From Oscillospiraceae bacterium (GTDB lineage: Bacteria > Bacillota > Clostridia > Oscillospirales > Oscillospiraceae), in NCBI GenBank assembly GCA_017527825.1, contig JAFXPO010000019.1, forward strand, positions 62,001 through 126,000: 64,000 nucleotides of DNA, in the 5' to 3' direction. The position numbers were made by a program, and so were the translations under genes. Positions 1 to 8,466 of the stretch are shown one piece after another. Position 1 is the first letter of the stretch. Each line of letters opens with the position of its first letter. Under the pieces are notes generated by a model that was not told the DNA's origin, ran no database searches, and worked only from the letters and a program-made list of their open reading frames with translations.

Positions 1-1127
1 ACGGCGAACACGCCGACAACGTCCGTGGCGGTGGTCACGACGGCAACGCCGCCCGTCAGTCGGGCAATCTCCCGCGAGAGCGCGTTCGCGCCGCCGAGGT
101 GTCCCGACGCGATGGGGACGGCAAACCGCCCGCCCTCGTCCACCGCGACTACGGCGGGATCGCTCACCTTGCTCAAAAGGTGCGGCGCGACAGCGCGCAC
201 GGCAATTCCCGCCGCGCCGACGTAGACAAGCGCCCGCCCCACGGGAAAACGCGACGCCGTCCAGTCATTCAGCGTCACACCGTCTCGCGTACACGAAACC
301 GTACCGCCAGTCTGGGCGCAGAGCGTATCCGCCAGCGCCCTGCCCCGTTCGGTGAACGCCAGATACGCGATCTCTCCGCCCGCGCTGCGCCGGCGATACG
401 CCGTGGAATAGGCGGGATCGTAAAGCTTGCTTTTCTCATAAGGCGCATCCAGAAACCGTCCGACGAGCACCAACGCGGTCTTGGTGATCCGCTCCGCCGC
501 GCCCGCTTTCGCCAGCGTCCCCACGGCGCATCGGACAACCTTCTCCTCCTGCCACGTCGCCTTGTAGACAATAGCCGCAGGGGTATCTGCGGAAAGCCCG
601 CCCGCCAGCAGCTCAGACTGCACGCCGTCCAGCAGCCCCGCCGAGAGAAAGATTGCCATGGACGCGCCGTGGCGCGCCAGGTCGCGCAGTCGTTCGCCCT
701 CCGGTACCGACGTGCGCCCCGCAAGGCGCGTGACAATCAGGCTCTGGCTGACGCCGGGGAGCGTGAACTCCGCGCCGAGCGCCGCCGACGCGCCAAAGAG
801 GCTCGATACGCCCGGCGTTACGTCCCAGCCGATGCCCTTTGCCGTGAGCGCGTCGATCTGTTCCCGGATTGCGCCATACAGCGCCGGGTCGCCGGTGTGC
901 AGGCGCACGACGCTCTTGCCCTCCGCCGCTTCCATCACGGCGAGGACTTCATCCAGCGTCATCGTCGCGCTGTTGTAGACGGCGCAGCCGTCCTTGCAGC
1001 GTGAGAGCAGCGCGGGATTCACAAGGCTGCCCGCGTAGATCACCACATCCGCCGTCTCCAGCAGCGTCGCGCCGCGCAGCGTGATGAGATCGGGCGCTCC
1101 CGGTCCCGCGCCCACAAAATGCACCAT
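1..1127 (-). CDS. CobM-CbiG fusion (precorrin-4 C11-methyltransferase / cobalt-precorrin-5A hydrolase), cut by window edge
   Basis: Translating the minus strand from the ATG at 1127 gives one open frame of at least 375 residues running off the left edge. Residues 1-248 are a CobM/CbiF-type tetrapyrrole methylase that adds the C11 methyl in cobalamin synthesis: GAGPGAPDLIT is at residues 5-15 and the domain closes with the family's KLYDPAYS-type tail. Without a stop or new start it continues from about residue 250 into a CbiG-type sequence (AYLAFTERG, then SGHLGGAN and VTTATD), the enzyme that opens the lactone of cobalt-precorrin-5A. These two steps are consecutive in the anaerobic pathway. 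The start lies 2 nt after the CbiD-fusion stop, so both are one operon. The join was checked codon by codon. The C-terminus is outside the window. Confidence 0.88.
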   Translation of the reverse strand, partial: MVHFVGAGPGAPDLITLRGATLLETADVVIYAGSLVNPALLSRCKDGCAVYNSATMTLDEVLAVMEAAEGKSVVRLHTGDPALYGAIREQIDALTAKGIGWDVTPGVSSLFGASAALGAEFTLPGVSQSLIVTRLAGRTSVPEGERLRDLARHGASMAIFLSAGLLDGVQSELLAGGLSADTPAAIVYKATWQEEKVVRCAVGTLAKAGAAERITKTALVLVGRFLDAPYEKSKLYDPAYSTAYRRRSAGGEIAYLAFTERGRALADTLCAQTGGTVSCTRDGVTLNDWTASRFPVGRALVYVGAAGIAVRAVAPHLLSKVSDPAVVAVDEGGRFAVPIASGHLGGANALSREIARLTGGVAVVTTATDVVGVFA

Positions 1128-1129
1128 GG

Positions 1130-3265
1130 TCACTTGCTCCAATCGTTCAAAATCGCTTCCGCTGTTTCCGTTTTCCCCAACAATCCATATTCGTTGGAGA
1201 ATATCACCGCGCCCACACGCAGCTTGTCTCCCGCGCGGCGGGTGAGCTGCCGCTGCATAGCGGACAACAGGCTGCTGAGCACCGGCGTTCGCAGCTTCGC
1301 TTCATCCAAAATGGCAAGGCAAGCGTCCGTGGTGGCGGCGTCCATCAGCTTGCGGCAGGTCACCGCGTCCGCACCGCACAGCGCCGCGTGGGCGGTGAAC
1401 AGCTCCGCGCGGCAGTCGGCGTACTTCGAGTGCGTGTTCATGATACCACCCGCAAGCTTCACCAGCTTGCCGATGTGCCCCACCAGCAGCGCCTCCCGAT
1501 AGCCCATGGTCGCCGTGAGATCGATGGCGTCACCCAGAAAGTTGGAATACTTTACGCTTGGGATGTTTTGCGGATTTAATCCGCTCGTCCGCAGGAAGTC
1601 CGCGCCATAATTGCCCGGCGTCAGGATGATGCGCTCCGCGCCAAGCGCGCGCTTTTGCCGCAGCTCCGCCTCGATGGTATCCACGACAGCCTGTTCGCTC
1701 ATCGGCTCTACGATGCCGGAGGTGCCGAGGATGGAGATTCCGCCCTCGATGCCCAGCATCGGGTTAAAGGTCTTGCTCGCCAGCGCCGCGCCGTCCGGCG
1801 CCGAAATAACGATCGACAGCCCGCCGTCGTACCCCGCCTCGGCGCAGGCAGCCTCCGCCGCCTCGGCAATCATGCGGCGCGGCACGGAGTTGATTGCCGC
1901 CGCGCCGACTCTCTGGTCAAGCCCCGGCTTCGTCACACGCCCCACGCCCTCGCCGCCGTCGACAGTGACGCCTGACGCTGTCCTGCGCACCGTGGCGCAG
2001 ATCAGGCAGCCGTCGGTTACGTCGGGGTCGTCCCCCGCATCCTTGCGCACAGCGGCAATCGCCGCGTCTCCGACGCGCTCACAACGCGCCAGCGGCGCCG
2101 ATACCGGCGTACCATTGGGGGTCACCAGCCGTGCGGTCTTGGGTACCTCGCCCAACAGCAGCAGCCGCGCCGCCGCGCCTGCCGCCAGCGCCGCGCAGGT
2201 GCCGGTGGTAATGCCCCGGCGCAGCAGCTTCTGTCCGCTGCGTGCATAGCGTCCGGCGAGCGCCGCGATTTCCGGGTAGCGGGCGAGGATGGCGCCATAG
2301 TTCTCCCGCCGGTGCGGGAAATTGCAGTCAATGCAGCTCTTGCTGCTCTTTTCCGTATAGTGAAAGCTTCCGCCGCACGCTTCACCCAGCGCGTAGAGCG
2401 GACAGTAGCAAAACAGGCAGTTGAAATCCTCCTCCGGCACTCCCGCGTGACAGGGGAACTTTTCGCACGCCCGGTTTTGGAAGAACGCGTACGCCTTGTC
2501 CGTCCTCTTTCGCCTTGTGAGGTCGGCATAAGCGCCGCGCGGGAGATCGTACAGGTTCTCCACGCCCACATCGCTCAGCACGTCCTCCGGTGCGCCGGCG
2601 CATTGCACCGCGCCGTCTTTGACACACATCACCGTGTCGGATACGCGACGCGCCAGCGCCAGTTCGTGCAGCGTCAGCACCACCGCAAGCCCCTGTTGAT
2701 GACTCAGCTCTTCCAAAATGTCCAGCAGCTCCAGCTGATAACGGACGTCGAGATATGCCGTCGGCTCGTCCAGCACCAACACCTCCGGCTCCTGACACAA
2801 TGCACGGGCGAGCATCACCCGTTGGCGCTGTCCGTCGCTGAGTGAGCCAAAATCCCGCGCGGCGATCCCTTCGATGCGAAGCCGCGCCAGCGACGCCTCC
2901 GTCACCGCTCGGTCATGGTCCGACAGGACGCCCAGCGTCCCCGTGTAGGGATAGCGTCCGAGACTCACCACGTCCCGCACCGTCAGCCGGTCGGTGCGAA
3001 GGTGCTCGGTGGTGAGGATGGAAAGCCGCCGCGCCAGCTCGTTGGGCGTCAGCGCGTCCATGGCGCTTTCGCCGAGGAACACCGTTCCCGCCAGCGGCGC
3101 GATCTGCCGCGAGATCGCCTTGAGCAGCGTGGATTTGCCCGCGCCGTTAGGACCCACCAGCGTGACGATCTCCCCCGCCCGGACGGCGAAGGTCACGTCA
3201 CGCACCACAGCGGAGCCGCCGTAGCCCGCGGATAAGTCGCGGGCATGCAGAAGTATCTCATTCAT
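1130..3265 (-). CDS. Three-domain fusion: FecE/BtuD-type ABC ATPase, Cys-rich small domain, CbiD methyltransferase
   Basis: A 711-residue protein starting at the ATG at 3265, which overlaps the permease stop in ATGA. Residues 1-250 are an importer ATPase with Walker A GPNGAGKST (38-46), signature LSDGQ (142-146), Walker B VLVLDEP (162-168) and H-loop His200. Residues 258-335 carry eight cysteines (267, 272, 283, 286, 288, 297, 311, 314), matching the Cys-rich small domain (PF04071) often found near cobalamin genes. Residues 348-711 are CbiD, cobalt-precorrin-5B C1-methyltransferase (RRGITTGTCAA start). No internal stop separates them. The longer frame up to 4252 only reads the permease gene out of frame. 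Coupling metal or corrinoid import to ring methylation is inferred. Confidence 0.88.
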   Translation of the reverse strand: MNEILLHARDLSAGYGGSAVVRDVTFAVRAGEIVTLVGPNGAGKSTLLKAISRQIAPLAGTVFLGESAMDALTPNELARRLSILTTEHLRTDRLTVRDVVSLGRYPYTGTLGVLSDHDRAVTEASLARLRIEGIAARDFGSLSDGQRQRVMLARALCQEPEVLVLDEPTAYLDVRYQLELLDILEELSHQQGLAVVLTLHELALARRVSDTVMCVKDGAVQCAGAPEDVLSDVGVENLYDLPRGAYADLTRRKRTDKAYAFFQNRACEKFPCHAGVPEEDFNCLFCYCPLYALGEACGGSFHYTEKSSKSCIDCNFPHRRENYGAILARYPEIAALAGRYARSGQKLLRRGITTGTCAALAAGAAARLLLLGEVPKTARLVTPNGTPVSAPLARCERVGDAAIAAVRKDAGDDPDVTDGCLICATVRRTASGVTVDGGEGVGRVTKPGLDQRVGAAAINSVPRRMIAEAAEAACAEAGYDGGLSIVISAPDGAALASKTFNPMLGIEGGISILGTSGIVEPMSEQAVVDTIEAELRQKRALGAERIILTPGNYGADFLRTSGLNPQNIPSVKYSNFLGDAIDLTATMGYREALLVGHIGKLVKLAGGIMNTHSKYADCRAELFTAHAALCGADAVTCRKLMDAATTDACLAILDEAKLRTPVLSSLLSAMQRQLTRRAGDKLRVGAVIFSNEYGLLGKTETAEAILNDWSK

Positions 3266-4242
3266 TGCCGCGCCTCCATTCTGTGCTTCAGAAGCATCCA
3301 TACCACCACCGGTGCGCCGAAAATCGCGGTCACCGAGCCGATGGCAAGCTCCGTCGGCGCGAAAACCGTCCGCGCGACCAGATCGCAGCCAAGGCAGAAC
3401 ACCGCTCCGCCCAGAAAGCAGGACGGCACCATGACGATGGGCTTCGCCGTACCCAGCAGCCGCCGCATGAGATGCGGGACCGCCACGCCCACGAAGGACA
3501 CCGGTCCGGCGAAGGCGGTCACGCAAGCGGAGAGTACGCTGGAGAGCAAAATCAATTGCCAACGGAACGAGGGCAGGGAAACGCCCATGTTCCGCGCGTA
3601 GCTTTCGCCCAGCTGGTAGGCGCTCATGGGCTTGGTAAGCAGGAAGCTCCACACCAGCCCCACGCCCACAATGGGCGCAATCAGGCGCAGGTTCCCCCAG
3701 CTGATGCCCGAAAAGCTGCCGAGGGACCACGCGCGCAGGTTCACAATGTTGGAATCGTCCGCGAACGTCACCACAAGATCGGTGACCGCGGAGCAGAGAT
3801 ACCCCACCATCACGCCGCAGACAACCAGCAGGGACATTTGCTTTACGCTGCCGGAAATCAGCAGGATCACGCCCATCACCAAAAGAGAGCCGGCGAACGC
3901 GGCGCTGTACAGTCCCGCCGAACCGACGGTGACGCCGCGGCTCAGCAGCAGCACCATGGTGAGCGCCACGGTCAGCTTCGCCCCCGATGAGACGCCGAGG
4001 ACAAACGGTCCCGCGATGGGGTTCGCGAAGAAGGTTTGCAGCAGAAAACCGGACACCGCCAACGCGCCGCCCAGCAGCGCCGCGGACAGCATCCGCCGCA
4101 GCCGCAGGTCGACGATCCGCGCGGCATAGTCCTCCCCGCCCCGCAGCGTCACACTGCCCACCGCGAGACTCAACACGCCGAGCGTCAGAAGCAAAAGGGT
4201 GAGCAGCGCAAAGGCAAGCGCGTTGCGCGTCTGTCGTTTCAC
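3262..4242 (-). CDS. BtuC/FecCD-family ABC transporter permease
   Basis: A 326-residue, very hydrophobic protein with the length and profile of FecCD-family permeases (usually about ten membrane helices). It has the family start RLRRMLSAALLGGALAVSGFL near residues 47-68, NPIAGPFVLGVSSGA near 73, and FVGVAVPHLMRR near 250, which in relatives contacts the ATPase. It should form the channel for a corrinoid, siderophore or haem-like metal chelate, working with the lipoprotein encoded upstream and the ATPase domain encoded downstream. Its stop overlaps the ATPase-CbiD start by 4 nt. The cobalamin riboswitch at the operon head makes a corrinoid or cobalt compound the likeliest cargo. Confidence 0.9.
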   Translation of the reverse strand: MKRQTRNALAFALLTLLLLTLGVLSLAVGSVTLRGGEDYAARIVDLRLRRMLSAALLGGALAVSGFLLQTFFANPIAGPFVLGVSSGAKLTVALTMVLLLSRGVTVGSAGLYSAAFAGSLLVMGVILLISGSVKQMSLLVVCGVMVGYLCSAVTDLVVTFADDSNIVNLRAWSLGSFSGISWGNLRLIAPIVGVGLVWSFLLTKPMSAYQLGESYARNMGVSLPSFRWQLILLSSVLSACVTAFAGPVSFVGVAVPHLMRRLLGTAKPIVMVPSCFLGGAVFCLGCDLVARTVFAPTELAIGSVTAIFGAPVVVWMLLKHRMEARQ

Positions 4243-4271
4243 GGCTGTTCACCCCTTTCAGTATTTTGATT

Positions 4272-5375
4272 TTAACGCAAACGCCGCAGGTAGGTCAACT
4301 GTTCCTCCCCCGTTCCGTTCAGAACGGCGTGAAAATCCGCAATCATGCCGCCCACGGCGGAGGTCTCCTGAAAGAGATTTTGCTCCGTCACCCAGACGTT
4401 TCCGGTCTGCACCGCCTTGAAATCCGCGAACATGTCGTTCTCCGCGAGCAGCTGCGCAAGGGAATCCATCGGGTAAATCGTACTGTTGTAGATCAGCACA
4501 TCCGCGTCCCGCGCCCCGGCGTAAAACGCCTCGAACTGCATGTTGATGGTGGAGAGATTGTTGTCCTCTCCCTCCAGCTCCGTCGGAACGTACAGACCGC
4601 CCGCGAGGGCAATCATCCTGGAAACGTAGTCCCCCGGACGGCGCACGTTGACGTAGCCGTTGGGACTTACATAGAACACCGTCGCGGTCTTGCCCGTATT
4701 CTCCGCGGAAAGGATGTCCGCCAGCGCGGCGGTCTGTGCGTCGAAGTACTCCTCCGCCTCTGCCGCCTTGCCCACCAGCAATCCGTAGAGCTTGATCCAT
4801 TCCAGCCGTCCCAGCGGATGAGATTCATAGCTGGAACGCTCGACCATCGTGGGGATACCCAGCGCCTCCAACTGTTCCCGCGTGGCGGGGCTGTGGAGGA
4901 TCATCGTGTTTTCCACGGCGAAGGCGCAGCCCTCCGCGAGCAGCAGCTCATAGTCCGGCGCACGATACTTGCCCACATAGAGAATATCGCCCGCGTCCAT
5001 GGCATCCGCCACTTCGGGAATGCTCCAATCCGCCGCGGCTGTGCCGGTGAAGCGCACCGCGCCCAGCGCGCCAAGCTTTTGAAACGGATCCATCGCCGAC
5101 GAGGACGCGAGATAAATGTGATCCAGCGGCGTATGCACCACCGCCGCGTCCGCGACTTCGGGCGTCCCCTCACCTTCGGGAACGAGAAGATAGCGCTCCT
5201 CCCCGGCAATCGTTACCAGCGCCGCGTCGCCGTAGTAGTCCACGGTGAACTGCTCGGCGTAGGCAAGCTCCATGCTGCCGGTGGGCTGCGCCGCGCTTGG
5301 GAACGGCTCCGCCGTATGCTGTGCGCAAGCCGTCAGCAGCAGCGCAAGCAGCGCAAGGATCGCAGTTCGCTTCAC
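4272..5375 (-). CDS. ABC transporter substrate-binding lipoprotein, BtuF/FhuD-like
   Basis: 367 residues starting with a lipoprotein signal (lipobox LTAC, lipidated Cys17), so it should sit on the outer face of the membrane. The body is a type III binding protein (PF01497 class): a first lobe with DHIYLASSSAMDPF and SIPEVADAMDAGDILYVG, a long linking helix with GRLEWIKLYGLLVGK, and a second lobe with the YVSPNGYVNVRRPGDYVSRMI stretch. Such proteins deliver cobalamin, haem or siderophores to BtuC/FecCD permeases, and the permease gene follows 29 nt downstream. The start overlaps the stop of the preceding lipoprotein gene by 4 nt (ATGA). The ligand cannot be read from sequence; operon context favours a corrinoid or cobalt chelate. 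Confidence 0.85.
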   Translation of the reverse strand: MKRTAILALLALLLTACAQHTAEPFPSAAQPTGSMELAYAEQFTVDYYGDAALVTIAGEERYLLVPEGEGTPEVADAAVVHTPLDHIYLASSSAMDPFQKLGALGAVRFTGTAAADWSIPEVADAMDAGDILYVGKYRAPDYELLLAEGCAFAVENTMILHSPATREQLEALGIPTMVERSSYESHPLGRLEWIKLYGLLVGKAAEAEEYFDAQTAALADILSAENTGKTATVFYVSPNGYVNVRRPGDYVSRMIALAGGLYVPTELEGEDNNLSTINMQFEAFYAGARDADVLIYNSTIYPMDSLAQLLAENDMFADFKAVQTGNVWVTEQNLFQETSAVGGMIADFHAVLNGTGEEQLTYLRRLR

Positions 5376-6274
5376 GGCTGAACCGCCGCGATAGACGCGA
5401 AATCAAAAGTCAAAGTGTATTCGATTTCATAAGGCTGGCTCATGGCGGTGGTATCGGCGATCACCCGCATCGGGCGGTCAAACGCTCCGACCGGAATGAC
5501 GAAGGTGGAGCGTCCGCCGATGATCTCGGCGTCATAGCGCTCGCCGTCCACCAGCATATAGTCGTAGTTCGCGCTGCTCCAGACAATCGTCGCCGCCGCC
5601 GCGCCGTCAACAACGGTCAATGCCGCCGGCGACTGTATGCTCGCCTTGCCGGAGCCGCCCGCGAGCGTCACATCCACGGTGTATGCGCCGTCGGCAAGGG
5701 TCTCCGCCGTCGTTACACTCTCAAACGCCTCCAGAGGCAGGGAATCGCCGCGGAACACCAGCGTTCGGTCATACCACAGCTCCTTGCTGCGGCTCCACGC
5801 CGCGCAGGGAACCTCCTGATCGAGCGCCGTAAGCGGAAGAACGAACGTACCGGTGCCATTTTCCACCACGCTCGTGATGTAATCTGCCGCGTCCGCGGCA
5901 GCGGCGTCCTCAGCGGTGCCGGGGTAGAGATAGCCATAGCTGTCGCTGCTCATAATGAGCTTTGCCGTCATCGCGTCGCCGCCGACGGTCAGCTCGCAGT
6001 CTGTGATCTTAAACATGGGCGAGCTGCTGTCTACACTGATGTTGTAAACGCCGTCAACAAGCTCGGCGGCGTGGATCGGCGTCATGCCCTCGGTTCCCAC
6101 GTCCTCCACCGCCGTCATCTGGGACGCGTCCGCGACGGCGGAAGTGTTGCTTGGTTCCTCCGCCTGGGTCCCTTCCGCCGAAACGCTCTCCCGCGCCGTC
6201 TGCGCGGCGCAGCCCGTCAGCAGGCACAGCGTCAGCAACGCCGCAAGGGTCTGCTTTTTCAGCTTACTGTCCAT
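5372..6274 (-). CDS. Two-repeat lipoprotein of unknown function in the cobalt/corrinoid operon
   Basis: 300 residues from the ATG at 6274; an upstream extension would sit inside cbiK. The signal ends in lipobox LTGC with Cys22. Two related domains follow, at about residues 70-170 and 185-295, each opening with DGVYN/TV, continuing with a serine-rich S.YGYLY or NYDYMLVDG strand, and containing FV(L/I)P.(T/G)A. The second ends with TAMSQPYEIEYTLTF. The pattern suggests tandem beta-sandwich modules that could hold a metal, haem or corrinoid outside the cell, but no family was recognised with certainty; a NEAT-like fold is only a guess. It overlaps cbiK by 11 nt and the BtuF-like gene by 4 nt, so the three exported proteins are probably made together. 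Confidence 0.7.
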   Translation of the reverse strand: MDSKLKKQTLAALLTLCLLTGCAAQTARESVSAEGTQAEEPSNTSAVADASQMTAVEDVGTEGMTPIHAAELVDGVYNISVDSSSPMFKITDCELTVGGDAMTAKLIMSSDSYGYLYPGTAEDAAAADAADYITSVVENGTGTFVLPLTALDQEVPCAAWSRSKELWYDRTLVFRGDSLPLEAFESVTTAETLADGAYTVDVTLAGGSGKASIQSPAALTVVDGAAAATIVWSSANYDYMLVDGERYDAEIIGGRSTFVIPVGAFDRPMRVIADTTAMSQPYEIEYTLTFDFASIAAVQP

Positions 6275-7265
6275 CGATTGTCTCCTGCGCGTGGGCGGTG
6301 TACAGGCTCTGGATGCTCTCCAGGCTGCCGAGTCCCTCCAGCACGCACTCAACCTCGTAGCCAGCCGCTTCGAAGACGCTCTTCCAGCTGTCCTCATCAT
6401 CGCCCGCCATGTCGTTGTTGGCGTGGTCGCCCGCAACCACCATCAGCGGGCGCAGCACGACGCGCTTGTAGCTGCCCATCTGCACAGCGGTGAGCACGTC
6501 CTCCACGGAGGGGAACGCCTCAACGGTGCCGATGAAATAATTGTCCATCCCTTTTGCGTCCAGCACGCTCTGCATCTGCTCATAGACGCCGTTGGAGTCC
6601 GCCTCGGTGCCGTGACCCATAAACACGATCGCGGTCTCGCCATCGTCATACTGCGCCGTGGCGGCGACAATGGCATCCGCCACCGCGTCAAAATCCGCCT
6701 CTGTCTGAAGCAGCGGTGCGGCAATCTTGATCTTCTCAAAGGAATCGACATAGGTCGCGACCTCGGAGATCACGTCGTTGTACTCAAAGCCGTCCATCAG
6801 GTGCGTCGGCACCACCAGCAGCTCCTTCACGCCGTTATTGACCGCCCGCTCCAGCGCCTCGGTCACGTTGTCGATGACCTCGCCGTCACGGCGCGCCACA
6901 TGGTCAATGATGATCTGGCTGGTGAACGCGCGGCGGACGCTCCAATCGGGGAACGCCTCCGCCAGCGCGCGCTCAATCGCGCCGATGGTAAGGCGGCGGC
7001 TGTCATTGAAGCTGGTGCCGAAGCTCACCACCAGCAGTTCCTTCTCGCCGATCTCGTCCTGATTGCGGGGATCGTCCAGCGACGCGTCGCCGGTGGTATA
7101 GTCCTCCTCGTCGTCCGTTTCTAGCGCCGCGGATTCGTCCTGCTTTGTCTCCTCCTGCGCCGCGGGCGTCTCCGTCGGGGTCTCGGTTGTCGTGCTGCCC
7201 GCGCAGCCGGTCAGAAGACCGCATACCATCGTCAGCGCCATCAGGCACACCATCCATTTTTTCAT
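6264..7265 (-). CDS. cbiK: Sirohydrochlorin cobaltochelatase CbiK, predicted surface lipoprotein
   Basis: 333 residues from the ATG at 7265, preceded by an AAGGAAG ribosome site; the upstream Met at 7322 lies in the riboswitch terminator. The enzyme inserts cobalt into sirohydrochlorin in anaerobic cobalamin synthesis. Visible CbiK motifs are ELLVVSFGTSFNDSRR, PTHLMDGFEYNDV, FMGHGTEADSN and VVAGDHANNDMAGDD, keeping the histidines used as metal ligands and catalytic residues in the family. Unusually it begins with a lipoprotein signal (lipobox LTGC, Cys21) and an acidic linker of about 60 residues, so the enzyme should act outside the membrane. Periplasmic CbiK forms are known in Desulfovibrio. 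It is the first gene behind the cobalamin riboswitch. Confidence 0.9.
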   Translation of the reverse strand: MKKWMVCLMALTMVCGLLTGCAGSTTTETPTETPAAQEETKQDESAALETDDEEDYTTGDASLDDPRNQDEIGEKELLVVSFGTSFNDSRRLTIGAIERALAEAFPDWSVRRAFTSQIIIDHVARRDGEVIDNVTEALERAVNNGVKELLVVPTHLMDGFEYNDVISEVATYVDSFEKIKIAAPLLQTEADFDAVADAIVAATAQYDDGETAIVFMGHGTEADSNGVYEQMQSVLDAKGMDNYFIGTVEAFPSVEDVLTAVQMGSYKRVVLRPLMVVAGDHANNDMAGDDEDSWKSVFEAAGYEVECVLEGLGSLESIQSLYTAHAQETIDGQ

Positions 7266-7283
7266 CGTTCGTTCTTCCTTTCC

Positions 7284-7312
7284 AAAAAAAATCCGTCTGC
7301 CGAAGCAGACGG
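7284..7312 (-). terminator. Intrinsic terminator of the cobalamin riboswitch
   Basis: A perfect stem CCGTCTGC/GCAGACGG with a short loop followed by eight T on the minus strand. It ends about 19 nt before the cbiK start and just ahead of its ribosome site, so it is well placed as the expression platform of the aptamer upstream. Confidence 0.88.
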
Positions 7313-7379
7313 ACACACGCACAGGAAAGCCCAGCCGATTCCTCGGCTCAGCTTACACACGCGGTTTCCGGTTCCGGCA

Positions 7380-7507
7380 GAAACGCAGACAGCCCTCAGG
7401 TATTCTGACTCATCCGCTTGCGCGGCATCACAGTGACCGACTCGCGGGGCTTCGCACCCCATTCCCCCTGCCGCCCGAAGCGGCGAGGACTGTCTTCATT
7501 CGGTTGA
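7380..7507 (-). promoter_or_regulatory. Cobalamin (B12) riboswitch aptamer
   Basis: Read on the minus strand, the leader of the cbiK operon contains the B12-box-like GAGTCAGAATACCTG, preceded by a GGTCACTGTGATG segment matching the usual GCCACTG element and by GGGGAATGGGGTGCGAAGCCCC, corresponding to the GGGAA and conserved hairpin of the class. A terminator follows at 7284-7312. Cobalamin binding is expected to switch off the six genes downstream. The exact ends of the aptamer are approximate. Confidence 0.9.
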
Positions 7508-7513
7508 CTACAA

Positions 7514-7542
7514 CTTATAGCACATTTTTCGGCAAAAAGCAA
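7514..7542 (-). promoter_or_regulatory. Sigma-A promoter of the cobalamin operon
   Basis: Minus strand TTGCTT (7537-7542), a 17-bp spacer and TATAAG (7514-7519). Transcription would begin near 7507, directly at the riboswitch. Confidence 0.75.
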
Positions 7543-7547
7543 CCGTT

Positions 7548-8414
7548 TCACGCCGGATTAACATGGATCATGATGTGTTTGACCTGCGGGAACGCCATCT
7601 CCACGTCGTTGTGCACCCGCTCTGCGATGGCGTGCGCGTCCACAAGCGGAAGCTGACCGTCCACGGAGATTTCCAGCTCGATATAGATGCGGTTGCCGAA
7701 CTCGCGGGTACGCAGAAGGTCGATGTGCTCCACGCCCTCGTGACCCATGACGCAGCCGCGGATGGCGCGTTCCGTCGCCTCATCGCAGCTGTGATCCACC
7801 ATCTTGTCCACCGCGTCACGGAAAATGTCGATCGCCGCCTTACCGATGAACACGCAGATCACCACGCTGGAGAGCGGGTCGAGGATCGGATACCCCAGCC
7901 GTGCCCCGGCAATGCCCAGCAGTGCGCCCACGGAGGACAGCGCGTCGCTGCGGTGATGCCACGCGTCCGCCATCAGCGCCTCGGAGTCCAGTGACCTCGC
8001 ATAGTGGCGCGTGTACCAGAACATACCCTCCTTGACCGCGATGGACAGCACCGCCGCAAAGAGCGCCGCGATACCCGGCACCGGCAGGTCTTCCCGATGC
8101 ACGATCTTCTCCACGCCGCTCCAGCCAACCAGCAGACCGGTAGCCATCAGAATCGCGGAGAGCACGATGGCGGCGACGCATTCCATACGCTCATGCCCGT
8201 AGGGGTGCTCCCGGTCAGACGCCTTTTCTGACGCCTTGACCCCGATCATCACGATGATCGTGCTCACCACGTCCGACGCGGAGTGGATGGCGTCGGACAC
8301 CATGGCGCCGGAGCGGGCGAGTACGCCCGAAAGCAGCTTGACGACGCTCAGCAGCACATTCGCGGCAATGCTCCGCCGTGAGACGCGCATGGTGATCTGT
8401 GTGCGGTTTTCCAT
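7548..8414 (-). CDS. Cation diffusion facilitator, probable Co2+/Ni2+ exporter
   Basis: 288 residues starting at the ATG at 8414 behind GGAGGG; an extension to 8438 would run into the riboswitch terminator. It is a proton-coupled divalent-metal exporter of the CDF family: membrane segments across roughly residues 10-200, the paired metal-site motifs SDAIHSASD (near residue 40) and DAWHHRSDA (near 150), and a cytoplasmic C-terminal domain ending in HIMIHVNPA with the metal-sensing histidines of the family. The gene sits behind a NiCo riboswitch and beside the cobalamin operon, so cobalt and nickel are the likely substrates rather than zinc or iron. It is not co-transcribed with cbiK, which has its own promoter downstream. 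Confidence 0.92.
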   Translation of the reverse strand: MENRTQITMRVSRRSIAANVLLSVVKLLSGVLARSGAMVSDAIHSASDVVSTIIVMIGVKASEKASDREHPYGHERMECVAAIVLSAILMATGLLVGWSGVEKIVHREDLPVPGIAALFAAVLSIAVKEGMFWYTRHYARSLDSEALMADAWHHRSDALSSVGALLGIAGARLGYPILDPLSSVVICVFIGKAAIDIFRDAVDKMVDHSCDEATERAIRGCVMGHEGVEHIDLLRTREFGNRIYIELEISVDGQLPLVDAHAIAERVHNDVEMAFPQVKHIMIHVNPA

Positions 8415-8425
8415 GTGATCCCTCC

Positions 8426-8466
8426 AAAAACAAAACATCCGCGGAACACACTGTCCCGTAGATGTT
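8426..8466 (-). terminator. Terminator of the NiCo riboswitch expression platform
   Basis: Minus strand ACATC..CGG pairs with CCG..GATGT, followed by TTTTGTTTTT. The 5' half of this stem uses the last part of the aptamer (the GGGACAGT region), so aptamer folding and termination should exclude each other, the known arrangement for NiCo riboswitches. Confidence 0.8.

Noticed and set aside
3266-4252. Extension of the ATPase-CbiD frame up to 4252 (1040 residues)
   Set aside because: The first ~330 residues are the permease gene read in the wrong frame; the ATPase begins naturally at the ATG at 3265.
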